Source: Chromatiales bacterium
Lineage (GTDB): Bacteria > Pseudomonadota > Gammaproteobacteria > Chromatiales > Chromatiaceae
Direction: 5' to 3'
DNA: 49,677 bases
NCBI GenBank assembly: GCA_024762475.1
Contig: JANTHJ010000012.1
Location: 1 to 49,677 of the forward strand
Positions within the stretch are counted from its first letter, which is position 1. Every line of letters begins with the position of its first letter. Of the stretch, positions 1 through 6,309 are shown one piece after another. Both the position numbers and the translations under genes were made by a program. The notes beneath the pieces are model-generated. The model searched no databases. It was given only the letters and a program-made list of their open reading frames with translations, and was not told the DNA's origin.

Positions 1-270
1 GGCCCCGGCAGGATGTACGGACTCCAGGGTGGCCAGGGCATGCCGATGATGAGTGGCCCCGGCAGGATGTACGGACCCCAGGGTGGCCAGGGCATGCCGA
101 TGATGGGCGGCCCCGGCAGGATGCGCGGGCCCCAGGGTGGCCAGGGCATGCCGATGATGGGTGGCCCCGGCAGGATGCGCGGGCCCCAGGGTGGCCAGGG
201 CATGCCGATGATGGGTGGCCCCGGCAGGATGCGCGGGCCCCAGGGTGGCCCGGGCATGCCGGCCATGGAC
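1..270 (+). repeat. Five in-frame 54-bp tandem repeats
   Basis: Units start at 1, 55, 109, 163 and 217. Units 3 and 4 are identical over all 54 bp. Unit 2 differs from them at a few positions (TAC for CGC, giving Tyr for Arg), and unit 5 decays at its 3' end. The array runs off the left edge. Near-identity of neighbouring units points to recent slippage or unequal recombination, so the copy number may vary between strains. Confidence 0.95.
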
Positions 271-387
271 AAAGCACCTGTCCCTACGGAGGCGCCAGCG
301 CAGAAAGAAATGCATCCGAACCAAGGAGAGACGGATGCCTCCCAGGATGCTTCGGTGATGAAACAAATGCATCCGGAAAACCGCTGA
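1..387 (+). CDS. Met/Gly/Pro/Gln-rich repeat protein, 5' end outside window
   Basis: The reading frame is open from base 1, so the protein begins upstream; the first ATG inside the window (13) lies within a repeat and is not a credible start. The visible part has five 18-residue repeats of the type GPGRMYGPQGGQGMPMMG, then a polar tail of about 38 residues with two similar segments, EMHPNQGE and QMHPENR, ending at TGA 385-387. Each repeat carries four Met, and most end in MPMM. No catalytic domain, cysteine or membrane segment is visible. Met-rich low-complexity tracts occur in exported copper-binding proteins and as oxidant sinks, and Gly-rich repeats occur in sulfur-globule and matrix proteins; none of these roles can be assigned. 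The N-terminus, which would show a signal peptide, is missing. Confidence 0.75.
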   Translation, partial: GPGRMYGLQGGQGMPMMSGPGRMYGPQGGQGMPMMGGPGRMRGPQGGQGMPMMGGPGRMRGPQGGQGMPMMGGPGRMRGPQGGPGMPAMDKAPVPTEAPAQKEMHPNQGETDASQDASVMKQMHPENR

Positions 388-397
388 GAGTCCCGGG

Positions 398-456
398 TCG
401 TGCCGGAACCTTGCGGTCCGGTATACCGTCGTTTCCGGACTGTTTCGCCGGCACGA
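398..456. repeat. Nested inverted repeats downstream of the Met-rich gene
   Basis: A perfect 9-bp outer pair (TCGTGCCGG 398-406 with CCGGCACGA 448-456) encloses a 6-bp pair (GTCCGG 416-421 with CCGGAC 435-440) and a 10-bp palindrome CGGTATACCG at 420-429. There is no T-tract straight after the outer arm, so a classical intrinsic terminator is doubtful. It lies 11 nt after the Met-rich gene stop codon and 100 nt before the next gene. Confidence 0.6.
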
Positions 457-558
457 TCCGCACGGTCTACTGCTCTTTTCTTGGCCAATTACTGACTGGT
501 TGGCTAAACTGAATACAGCAAAAATATTTGTGACATCGACCGATGGGGGACATTGTCT

Positions 559-972
559 ATGCCGGCCTTGGGGTTTTCTGGAACTCGCTTTGCCCCGCTG
601 CTGCTGGGAGCCAGCCTCTTGGCCCATGCGGCACCGCAACACGACGATCATCCGGCGAGCGCCATTCCGGTCCAGACCGAAGGTCCCAGCGTGGTGCGGG
701 TCGACCATGTCATTGTCCAACCCGGTAAAGGTGGCTTACGGCTTACAGGGCACTTGCATCGGCCCTATTCCCGCCGAAATCAGATCCGCGGCCATTATCA
801 CGTAACGGCATACGATAGCGGGGATGCCATTCTTGCAAGCAAGATCTATCGGTGGGGCCGCACGCCCTTCAGGTCACGTCTGCTGCATTTCACGATCGAC
901 CTGCCCATAAACCCCGATACCGCCAAGTCGATTTCGATCGTTCATCATTACGAAGGGGAACGCACTGGCTGA
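559..972 (+). CDS. Small exported protein of unknown function
   Basis: Encodes 137 residues. The start is ATG 559, with GGGGGA at 545-550 eight bases upstream; a TTG two codons earlier lacks this spacing. The N-terminus (MPALGFSGTRFAPLLLGASLLAHAA) looks like a signal peptide cleaved near AHA-A. The mature part reads as alternating beta-strands with many basic and aromatic residues and no cysteines, for example the segment VRVDHVIVQPGKGGLRLTGH. I recognise no family. The layout, an export signal plus a single small beta-rich domain, suggests a periplasmic or surface protein. It precedes egtB by 83 nt on the same strand, but a palindromic element separates them, so cotranscription is uncertain. 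Confidence 0.6.
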   Translation: MPALGFSGTRFAPLLLGASLLAHAAPQHDDHPASAIPVQTEGPSVVRVDHVIVQPGKGGLRLTGHLHRPYSRRNQIRGHYHVTAYDSGDAILASKIYRWGRTPFRSRLLHFTIDLPINPDTAKSISIVHHYEGERTG

Positions 973-1055
973 TCATCTAGCCGTAGTCTTCCCTCGCCTT
1001 GCGGCAACGATGGAGGGTGCGGGGTGCTACAAGTGAAAGATCGAGGAACATGACC

Positions 1056-2312
1056 ATGCAGGATCCCCAGCGGCTCCGGCAGCGGTACCAGTCGATACGA
1101 GCCCTCTCCGAGCACATCTGCGCTCCCCTCGAAATCGAGGACTATCAGATCCAGTCGATCGTCGAGACCAGCCCGCCGAAGTGGCACCTGGCGCATGTGA
1201 CCTGGTTTTTTGAGACCTTCGTGCTCACCGCATATCTCGACGGCTACCGACCCTATCACCCGGTCTTCGAACACCTGTTCAATTCCTATTACGAGACCCT
1301 GGGCAACGCCTACCCGCGACCCAAGCGGGGCCTGCTGGCTCGCCCGACGGTGCCCGAGGTATACGCCTATCGCAAGGCCATCGATGCCGCCATGGATACC
1401 CTGTTCGATCGCTTGCAGCAGGATCCGGATGCGCAGCTGCTGGCGCTGATCGAACTCGGGCTGAACCATGAGCAGCAACACCAGGAGTTGTTGTACATGG
1501 ACATCAAGTACAACTTCTCGGTGAATCCGCTCAGGCCGGCCTATCGTGACGACCTGCCCGACCGCGGGGATATGGGGGCAACTCTTCTTGAATGGCGGGA
1601 ACAGCCCGGTGGCGTATACGAAATCGGTCATGATCCCGACGGTGGAGCCTTTTGCTATGACAACGAGTCCCCTCGCCATCCGCATTACCTGGCAGACTTT
1701 CTGATGGCCGGCCGGCTCGTCACCAACAAAGAGTACCTCGCCTTCATTGAGGACGAAGGCTACCAGCGGAGCGATCTGTGGTTGGCGGATGGCTGGACGC
1801 ATATCAATCGCTACGATTGGAGACACCCGATGTACTGGGAGCCTGATGGCGAAGGCGGCTGGCTGGAGATGACCTTGGGTGGATTGCGCCCCTGGCGGCC
1901 GGATGATCCCGTTTCTCATGTCAGCTATTTCGAGGCCGATGCCTACGCCCGCTGGGCCGGACGGCGACTGCCTACCGAGGCCGAGCTGGAGGTGGTCCTG
2001 GAAAAGATGCCGGTGTATGGAAACTTCGCCGAAGAAGGCGTGTTACATCCGGCCCCGGCGACCAAAGATGGGCAATGGTTCGGCGACCTTTGGCGCTGGA
2101 GCGCCACCGCCTATCATCCCTACCCGGGTTTCCGGCCGTATGCCGGCTCTGCTGGGGAATACAATGGAAAATTCATGAGCAACCAGATGGTGCTGCGCGG
2201 TGGCTGTTGTGTCACGCCAAGGGATCACGTGCGCGCCAGCTATCGCAATTTCTTCTATCCCCATGATCGCTGGCAGTTCAGTGGAATCCAGCTGGCGGAC
2301 AGTCCTGCGTGA
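1056..2312 (+). CDS. egtB: Ergothioneine biosynthesis sulfoxide synthase EgtB
   Basis: A non-heme iron enzyme that uses oxygen to join hercynine (trimethyl-histidine) to a thiol, the carbon-sulfur bond step of ergothioneine synthesis. The N-terminal DinB-like half carries the presumed iron ligands: His47 in WHLAHVTWFFE and His138/His142 in NHEQQHQE, matching the spacing of the three-His site known in EgtB. The C-terminal FGE-sulfatase-like half ends with the family pattern GGCCVTPRDHVRASYRNFF. I chose ATG 1056 because GAGGA at 1043-1047 is eight bases upstream; ATG 1050 is too close, and an in-frame TTG lies at 999. Length is 418 aa. egtD follows 16 nt later. No egtA, egtC or egtE is present in the window, so the thiol donor may be cysteine, as in type II EgtB, rather than gamma-glutamylcysteine; that is inference. 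Confidence 0.93.
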   Translation: MQDPQRLRQRYQSIRALSEHICAPLEIEDYQIQSIVETSPPKWHLAHVTWFFETFVLTAYLDGYRPYHPVFEHLFNSYYETLGNAYPRPKRGLLARPTVPEVYAYRKAIDAAMDTLFDRLQQDPDAQLLALIELGLNHEQQHQELLYMDIKYNFSVNPLRPAYRDDLPDRGDMGATLLEWREQPGGVYEIGHDPDGGAFCYDNESPRHPHYLADFLMAGRLVTNKEYLAFIEDEGYQRSDLWLADGWTHINRYDWRHPMYWEPDGEGGWLEMTLGGLRPWRPDDPVSHVSYFEADAYARWAGRRLPTEAELEVVLEKMPVYGNFAEEGVLHPAPATKDGQWFGDLWRWSATAYHPYPGFRPYAGSAGEYNGKFMSNQMVLRGGCCVTPRDHVRASYRNFFYPHDRWQFSGIQLADSPA

Positions 2313-2328
2313 AACACGGAAAGCACCC

Positions 2329-3279
2329 TTGAGTCTCTACTTTCACGACTACCGCCCGGAGACGGAAGATCTGCTGAAAGCGGTCATCCGCGGCCTGGCG
2401 CAGGAGCCAAAGCGGCTCCACCCCAAGTTTTTCTATGACGAGGCCGGTTCGAAGATCTTCGAGGCGATCTGTGAACAGCCCGAGTACTACCTTCCCAGGG
2501 TGGAGCAGCGCATCTATGCGGACAACGCCGAAGAGATAGCCGCGCATCTTGGCAGGCATCGCCCGCTGATCGAACCGGGCGCCGGCAATGGCGTGAAAGT
2601 GCGCTTCCTCTTGGATCGGATGGCACCGAGCCTGTATGCGCCGATGGACATCTCTGCCGCGCACCTCAAGGCCTCAGCCGCGCGATTGGCGTGCGACTAT
2701 CCGAACATTCCTATCCACGCTGTATGCGTCGATCACACCGGTGAATATGAGCTCCCGGATGAGATTCCAACGAAAGAACGGATCTTTTTCTATCCAGGCT
2801 CCAGCCTTGGCAACTTCTCGCCTGCCGAGGCCATCCACTTTCTGAGCGACCTGCGGGACAAGGCCGGAGACGATGGTCTGCTGCTGATCGGCATAGACAC
2901 CAAGAAGGACTCCGATGTACTGGACCGCGCCTACAACGATGCGGCCGGCGCGACGGCCGCGTTCAACCTGAACCTTCTGGAACGCATCCGCAACCAACTC
3001 GACACGGATCTCGACCCCGCCAGGTTCGAGCACCATGCCTTTTACAATCGGGAACTGGGACGGGTCGAGATGCACCTGCGCTGCGTGCGAGGCCACGCAC
3101 TCAGGGTCAATGGCCAGAGCTTCCACTTCGAGTCCGGTGAGACCATCCACACAGAGAATTCGTACAAGTACAGTCCGGATGAATTCTTGATTCTGGCCAA
3201 AGCGGCCGGATGGGAGGGTGAGGCGCTATGGCTGGATGCCGATAGACAGTTCAGTGTTCATCTGCTCCGCTCTGACTAA
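2329..3279 (+). CDS. egtD: L-histidine N-alpha-methyltransferase EgtD
   Basis: SAM-dependent enzyme that trimethylates histidine to hercynine, the substrate of EgtB. Family marks are the SAM loop IEPGAGNG (residues 81-88), the FYPGSSLGNF segment, GIDTKKD, FNLNLLERI, and IHTENSYKY near the C-terminus. The frame is open back into egtB, but similarity begins at SLYFHDYRPETEDLL, so the best start is TTG 2329, with a modest GGA at 2318-2320 eight bases ahead. That gives 316 aa, close to the usual length of about 320. With egtB it forms a two-gene operon producing ergothioneine, a low-molecular-weight antioxidant thiol-thione. A small hairpin follows the stop codon. Confidence 0.93.
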   Translation: MSLYFHDYRPETEDLLKAVIRGLAQEPKRLHPKFFYDEAGSKIFEAICEQPEYYLPRVEQRIYADNAEEIAAHLGRHRPLIEPGAGNGVKVRFLLDRMAPSLYAPMDISAAHLKASAARLACDYPNIPIHAVCVDHTGEYELPDEIPTKERIFFYPGSSLGNFSPAEAIHFLSDLRDKAGDDGLLLIGIDTKKDSDVLDRAYNDAAGATAAFNLNLLERIRNQLDTDLDPARFEHHAFYNRELGRVEMHLRCVRGHALRVNGQSFHFESGETIHTENSYKYSPDEFLILAKAAGWEGEALWLDADRQFSVHLLRSD

Positions 3280-3282
3280 GAG

Positions 3283-3298
3283 GGCACATCCCTGTGCC
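3283..3298 (+). terminator. Short hairpin after egtD
   Basis: GGCACA (3283-3288) pairs with TGTGCC (3293-3298) around a TCCC loop, three bases after the egtD stop codon. There is no U-run, so it is a weak candidate terminator or a 3'-end stabilising hairpin between convergent genes. Confidence 0.35.
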
Positions 3299-3330
3299 GT
3301 ATTCGGGCTTTCAATAACCTGGGGCAATAA

Positions 3331-3624
3331 TTAACAGCCGACGATAGCGGCCTGCACACCCAACCCGCGGATATGCTCCAGGACTTGCCGGGTGCGCGTC
3401 TGTCTCCGGTCGTATCCCACTGTCAGGATATAGGGTTCTCGGTGTGAAAAATCTGCCGAGACGACGCCGTCCACACGTTCTATCGCGTCGATCATTTCGG
3501 CGGCCGCGCGTTCATCGCCCAGTCCCCTGACCCAGACGATGGCGAAACAGGCGCTGGCAACTCCCTCGGTTGGCGCTCCGCGGGTATCCACGACATAGGC
3601 TGTACTGGCTTGGTGCGTTTGCAT
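3331..3624 (-). CDS. HMA-like small protein lacking the CxxC metal motif
   Basis: Encodes 97 aa from ATG 3624, which has AGGAGAAGG just upstream; an ATG 15 bases earlier lacks such a site. The pattern FAIVWVRGLGDERAAAEMID, then VDGVVSADFSHREPYILTV and IRGLGVQAAIVG, follows the beta-alpha-beta-beta-alpha-beta order of heavy-metal-associated domains such as CopZ or MerP. The loop that normally holds CxxC has no cysteine pair; only Cys31 and a C-terminal Cys97 are present. The fold assignment is from pattern only. It could be a divergent metallochaperone, a redox or regulatory domain, or an unrelated ferredoxin-fold protein. It is transcribed towards egtD. Confidence 0.6.
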   Translation of the reverse strand: MQTHQASTAYVVDTRGAPTEGVASACFAIVWVRGLGDERAAAEMIDAIERVDGVVSADFSHREPYILTVGYDRRQTRTRQVLEHIRGLGVQAAIVGC

Positions 3625-3836
3625 GATCCTTCTCCTCATTTGACGGTACGGCTGTTTGCCGTTCTCCCAGTGACGGGATACCCGGCGGCTTGGGTTTTAG
3701 TGTAGTCAGTGGCCGCGCAGCGCCTATGGCGAAATATCGCAAACAGAACGTGCATAATTCGCAAACCCTTGTAGGCCTATTCCCACGCCACGACGCAATG
3801 GGTGCCCCGGGGCGCTAGGGAAGGTCTGATTAATCC

Positions 3837-3858
3837 CTCCCCCCGCTTGCGGGGGGAG
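3837..3858. repeat. REP-like stem-loop, copy 1
   Basis: CTCCCCCCGC (3837-3846) and GCGGGGGGAG (3849-3858) are perfect complements, so a 9-bp stem with a CTTG loop can form. Flanking CCCTCC (3835-3840) and GGGAGG (3862-3867) allow an alternative outer pairing. This C-run/G-run layout is typical of dispersed intergenic repeats in gammaproteobacteria. Confidence 0.7.
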
Positions 3859-3918
3859 CTTGGGAGGGGGATAAACCGTTGTTTGAACTCTTCCTCCCCG
3901 GGCCCCTGTCGCTCCACT

Positions 3919-3940
3919 CCTCCCCCACAAGTGGGGGAGG
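3919..3940. repeat. REP-like stem-loop, copy 2
   Basis: CCTCCCCCAC (3919-3928) and GTGGGGGAGG (3931-3940) are perfect complements across an AA spacer. The layout is the same as the stem-loop 60 nt upstream, so the two probably belong to one family. A decayed relative may lie at 991-1017, where CCCTC and GAGGG flank CTTGCGG. Confidence 0.7.
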
Positions 3941-4055
3941 TGAAAAATCGCATTTATTTGAGATTTTCCCTGGGAAGCCTTGGGATTGCATCAGCTGCCC
4001 CCATGTTGCATTCGAGCTCGCCGAGCAACGCCATCATTTCAAACAGGAGGCCCAG

Positions 4056-4886
4056 ATGCGCACACTGAAACCGATGCTGCTGGCACTTTCGTTGACCCTT
4101 CCCGTGGCCATTGCCCAGGCGGCAGAGCCGGCCAAGGCGCCCACCCCGTCGCAGAACGCGACGGCACCTGACGCCTCTCGCGGCGCCCATCTGGGCGTGG
4201 CAGTGAACAGCGTCCCGCCCCCGTTGGCTGCGCAGTTACCCGCCGATGTCCCTCGTGGCCAAGGGTTGATGGTACTTCGAGTGCAGCCCGGTTCGCCGGC
4301 GGCCAAGGCGGGTCTGCAGCCCTATGACGTACTGCTCAGCTATGACGACCAACGCCTGTTCTCACCCGAGCAACTAGCCCGCCTGGTGGCGAATGACCAG
4401 CCGGGACGCCAGGTTCACCTCAAGGTCGTACGAGGCGGCCAGGCCAAGGATGTGACCGTGACCCTGGCCAAGGGTGCTCCGCGCATGGCACGACCCTACT
4501 CCCCGATGCGCGCCCCGTGGGCGGGTGCGGTCCCACAGATGCCACGGCTGCATCGGCCAACGCCCCCTTCTGCCTCCGGTCGGGCAGCACCCATCGTGCG
4601 CGAGGTCTTCGAGTCACTCGCGGTGGAAAGGCTGCCGGACGGACGCTATCGCGCGGCCATCAAGTACAAGGGGCCGGACGGGAAGAGCCAAAGCTTCAAG
4701 TTCGAGGGCTCGCGCGAAGAAATCCAGCAACAGATCCGCGAGTCCAAAGAGCTTCCAACGCCAGCCCGCCACCAGTTGCTGAACGCCATCGGAATGGCCG
4801 ATCGTCCGCCCTTTCCCGAGTTCGGCAGGCCGCTCAACTTCGACGAGCTGATGCGGCTATGGCAGCGAGGCGGCTGGGCGCAATGA
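4056..4886 (+). CDS. Exported PDZ-domain protein without a protease domain
   Basis: Encodes 276 aa. ATG 4056 is fixed by a strong AGGAGG at 4045-4050; the frame extends upstream but only through repeat-derived sequence. The N-terminus (MRTLKPMLLALSLTLPVAIAQA) is a clear signal peptide. A PDZ domain spans about residues 45-130, with the carboxylate loop region LGVAVNSVPP and the typical VQPGSPAAKAGLQPYDVLL segment. A Pro/Arg/Met-rich linker (PRMARPYSPMRAP) follows, then a charged C-terminal region of about 100 residues. No Ser-His-Asp protease domain is present, so it is not DegP-like; it may be a periplasmic adaptor or chaperone. No partner is evident: its neighbours are an HMA-like protein and an ABM-like protein. 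Confidence 0.8.
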   Translation: MRTLKPMLLALSLTLPVAIAQAAEPAKAPTPSQNATAPDASRGAHLGVAVNSVPPPLAAQLPADVPRGQGLMVLRVQPGSPAAKAGLQPYDVLLSYDDQRLFSPEQLARLVANDQPGRQVHLKVVRGGQAKDVTVTLAKGAPRMARPYSPMRAPWAGAVPQMPRLHRPTPPSASGRAAPIVREVFESLAVERLPDGRYRAAIKYKGPDGKSQSFKFEGSREEIQQQIRESKELPTPARHQLLNAIGMADRPPFPEFGRPLNFDELMRLWQRGGWAQ

Positions 4887-5001
4887 GGGGATGCATCGGT
4901 TAGTCCCATGAGGGGGTGGCCCACACCCCTGATCATGGAACGATGACGACCGACCGGACTACGCATTATCGGAATGAATTCCGACCTGCCCCGAGTTGTA
5001 G

Positions 5002-5058
5002 GTCGGGCTTCAGCCCGACGAGGTTGCGTAGGATGCGGTGAGCGCCGCGAACCGCATC
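5002..5058. repeat. Composite intergenic palindromic repeat
   Basis: Two perfect inverted repeats lie side by side: GTCGGGCT/AGCCCGAC (5002-5009 and 5012-5019) and GATGCGGT/ACCGCATC (5032-5039 and 5051-5058). This pairing is familiar from dispersed intergenic repeats of many gammaproteobacteria. It sits in the 264-bp spacer between convergent genes; nothing else in that spacer looks coding. Confidence 0.7.
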
Positions 5059-5104
5059 AGAGACGGCTGGAGCCCGTATTCCACACCATGGCCCTCTCGA
5101 TGAT

Positions 5105-5139
5105 CAGGGCCGGGGGCATATTTCGATTCCCCGGCCCTG
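5105..5139. terminator. Bidirectional hairpin between convergent genes
   Basis: CAGGGCCGGGG (5105-5115) pairs perfectly with CCCCGGCCCTG (5129-5139), an 11-bp GC-rich stem with a 13-nt loop, placed 11 nt after the stop codon of the minus-strand ABM-like gene. No T-tract follows on either strand, so termination efficiency is uncertain. Confidence 0.5.
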
Positions 5140-5150
5140 GATGAGATTGA

Positions 5151-5564
5151 CTAGTCCTCTGGTACGCCCTGCCAGAGCATTTCATAGCCGACCTCGTAAG
5201 TGTTGTCACAGAACTCCGCCAGGCGAGAGAATTTTTCTTTGAACAGCTTGTCGGCGTGCGATTTTTCATGTTGCTCAAAGGACTGCCAGTAGGTCACGAT
5301 GACGATATCGCCAAGGTTCTGCTGGACGCGTTTGTTGACCTTGTCATCGGGGCTGGCGACCGAACCTTCCTCTGAGATGAACCCCGCGTTGCGATAAACC
5401 TGACCGCCGATAAAGCCACCATTGTCATCGCCATAGTTGTTCTTGACGACATTGCACATCTCCCCGAGTACGAGCTCGACATCCTCGATGGTCACGCCTT
5501 CCTTGAGGTCGACGACGTTGAAGAGCATGACACAGCCAAAGGGGATTTCTATGGGGTGAAACAT
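5151..5564 (-). CDS. Hypothetical protein, possible ABM-type dimeric alpha/beta barrel
   Basis: Encodes 137 aa from ATG 5564, with AAGGAG about six bases upstream. There is no signal peptide, so it is probably cytoplasmic. The C-terminal half (DIVIVTYWQSFEQHEKSHADKLF, then FSRLAEFCD and VGYEMLWQG) has the strand-helix-strand order and the central YWQSFEQHEKSH segment typical of antibiotic-biosynthesis-monooxygenase or stress-responsive dimeric barrel proteins. The N-terminal half has an acidic helix (VTIEDVELVLGEMCNVVKNNYG). I assign the fold by pattern only and cannot name a substrate. His97 or His101 would be the natural candidates for a functional site. The gene is alone, divergent from the Pro-rich exported protein. 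Confidence 0.6.
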   Translation of the reverse strand: MFHPIEIPFGCVMLFNVVDLKEGVTIEDVELVLGEMCNVVKNNYGDDNGGFIGGQVYRNAGFISEEGSVASPDDKVNKRVQQNLGDIVIVTYWQSFEQHEKSHADKLFKEKFSRLAEFCDNTYEVGYEMLWQGVPED

Positions 5565-5841
5565 GATGACTCCTTGTTCGTTGGTTGGGCGGAAACCTGT
5601 TTAGATAAGCCTTGAATGAGGCCATCGTGGACCTTTCAAAGGACGCGTCCCCGCAGACCAGGCGCCCGCGGGGTTTTCGCAGTCTATCAGCCCTTCCGAA
5701 CCTTCCCGCATGAAATAGCCTTGCATTTGACCGGAGATTCAGCCTGGCTTTGATCCTGGTCACTGGCCTTTTTTCTTGGGTCGCTAATAATTACAAATGG
5801 TGCGTTCGACCACGCGACAGCCCTGTCAAGGAGGTGCCTTC

Positions 5842-6270
5842 ATGAAACTCAACAGAATCCTCGTCCTGGCCGCAACCACGGTCGTGATCTATCTGCCAAC
5901 CACTGCCGGCGCCTTTGGCTTCGGCATGTCAAAGTACGAATACCCGCCAGGCCCGTGGGGGCCCTATCCTCCTTACGCCCCGGTGCCAGCGCAGGGATCG
6001 GCGCCCCAGGGTGCGCCCCCCCAAGCGCGTTCGCCCTATCCACCCCGCCCCTATGGCCTGCCTCCCAACGCGCGTGACGTCAAGGCCATGTGGGGTAGCG
6101 GTCCGACCATGAGCTGGGGGCACAAGTTCAAGCATGAGCCGCCGAAGCCGCCCCAATGGCGCTATACCAAGGACTGGGTCTACACGAGCCCCTATAGCGA
6201 AGGCCCCTCCTCGCAGAAGGCTCAACAGTCGCCTTCGGAAGATCCCTGGCAAAGGCCACCGGAAAGATAG
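5842..6270 (+). CDS. Pro/Tyr-rich exported protein
   Basis: Encodes 142 aa from ATG 5842, preceded by a strong AAGGAGG at 5829-5835; the frame is open further upstream without a comparable site. A signal peptide (MKLNRILVLAATTVVIYLPTTAGA) precedes a mature region that opens FGFGMSKYEYPPGPWGPYPP and is about one fifth proline, with many Tyr, Trp, Gly and Gln and no Cys. The tail is charged and Ser-rich. No enzyme domain is visible. Aromatic/Pro/Gly-rich exported proteins include sulfur-globule envelope proteins of sulfur-oxidising gammaproteobacteria and various cell-surface proteins; the composition fits but does not prove either. Confidence 0.65.
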   Translation: MKLNRILVLAATTVVIYLPTTAGAFGFGMSKYEYPPGPWGPYPPYAPVPAQGSAPQGAPPQARSPYPPRPYGLPPNARDVKAMWGSGPTMSWGHKFKHEPPKPPQWRYTKDWVYTSPYSEGPSSQKAQQSPSEDPWQRPPER

Positions 6271-6309
6271 AGGCGCACTCGGCGCGGCCTCGGCCGGGGC
6301 CGTCGCCGG

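Larger units (their letters stand above)
3625..4055. other. 431-bp gene-free stretch with palindromic repeats
   Basis: No credible gene lies here. It is the divergent spacer between the HMA-like gene and the PDZ-protein gene, and it carries two C-run/G-run stem-loops (3837-3858 and 3919-3940). The short reading frames through it are artefacts of those repeats. It should also hold promoters for both flanking genes, but I find no convincing -35/-10 pair. Confidence 0.6.

Noticed and set aside
1-270. CRISPR array
   Set aside because: The 54-bp units are contiguous with no unique spacers and stay in frame within a coding region.
948-1919. Minus-strand open frame opposite egtB (323 codons)
   Set aside because: egtB has full domain structure and catalytic His; the minus frame begins in a repeat-like spacer and has no recognisable domain.
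3724-3930. Small minus-strand reading frame in the 3.6-4.05 kb spacer
   Set aside because: Its Pro/Gly-rich translation is produced by the palindromic repeats; no ribosome site or homology.
3879-4055. Upstream extension of the PDZ protein
   Set aside because: The extension reads through a repeat, while ATG 4056 has a strong AGGAGG and begins a clean signal peptide.
6271-6309. GC-rich hairpin between the Pro-rich gene and the SDR gene as a terminator
   Set aside because: Pairing is only about five bp (CGGCC with GGCCG) and there is no T-run on either strand.
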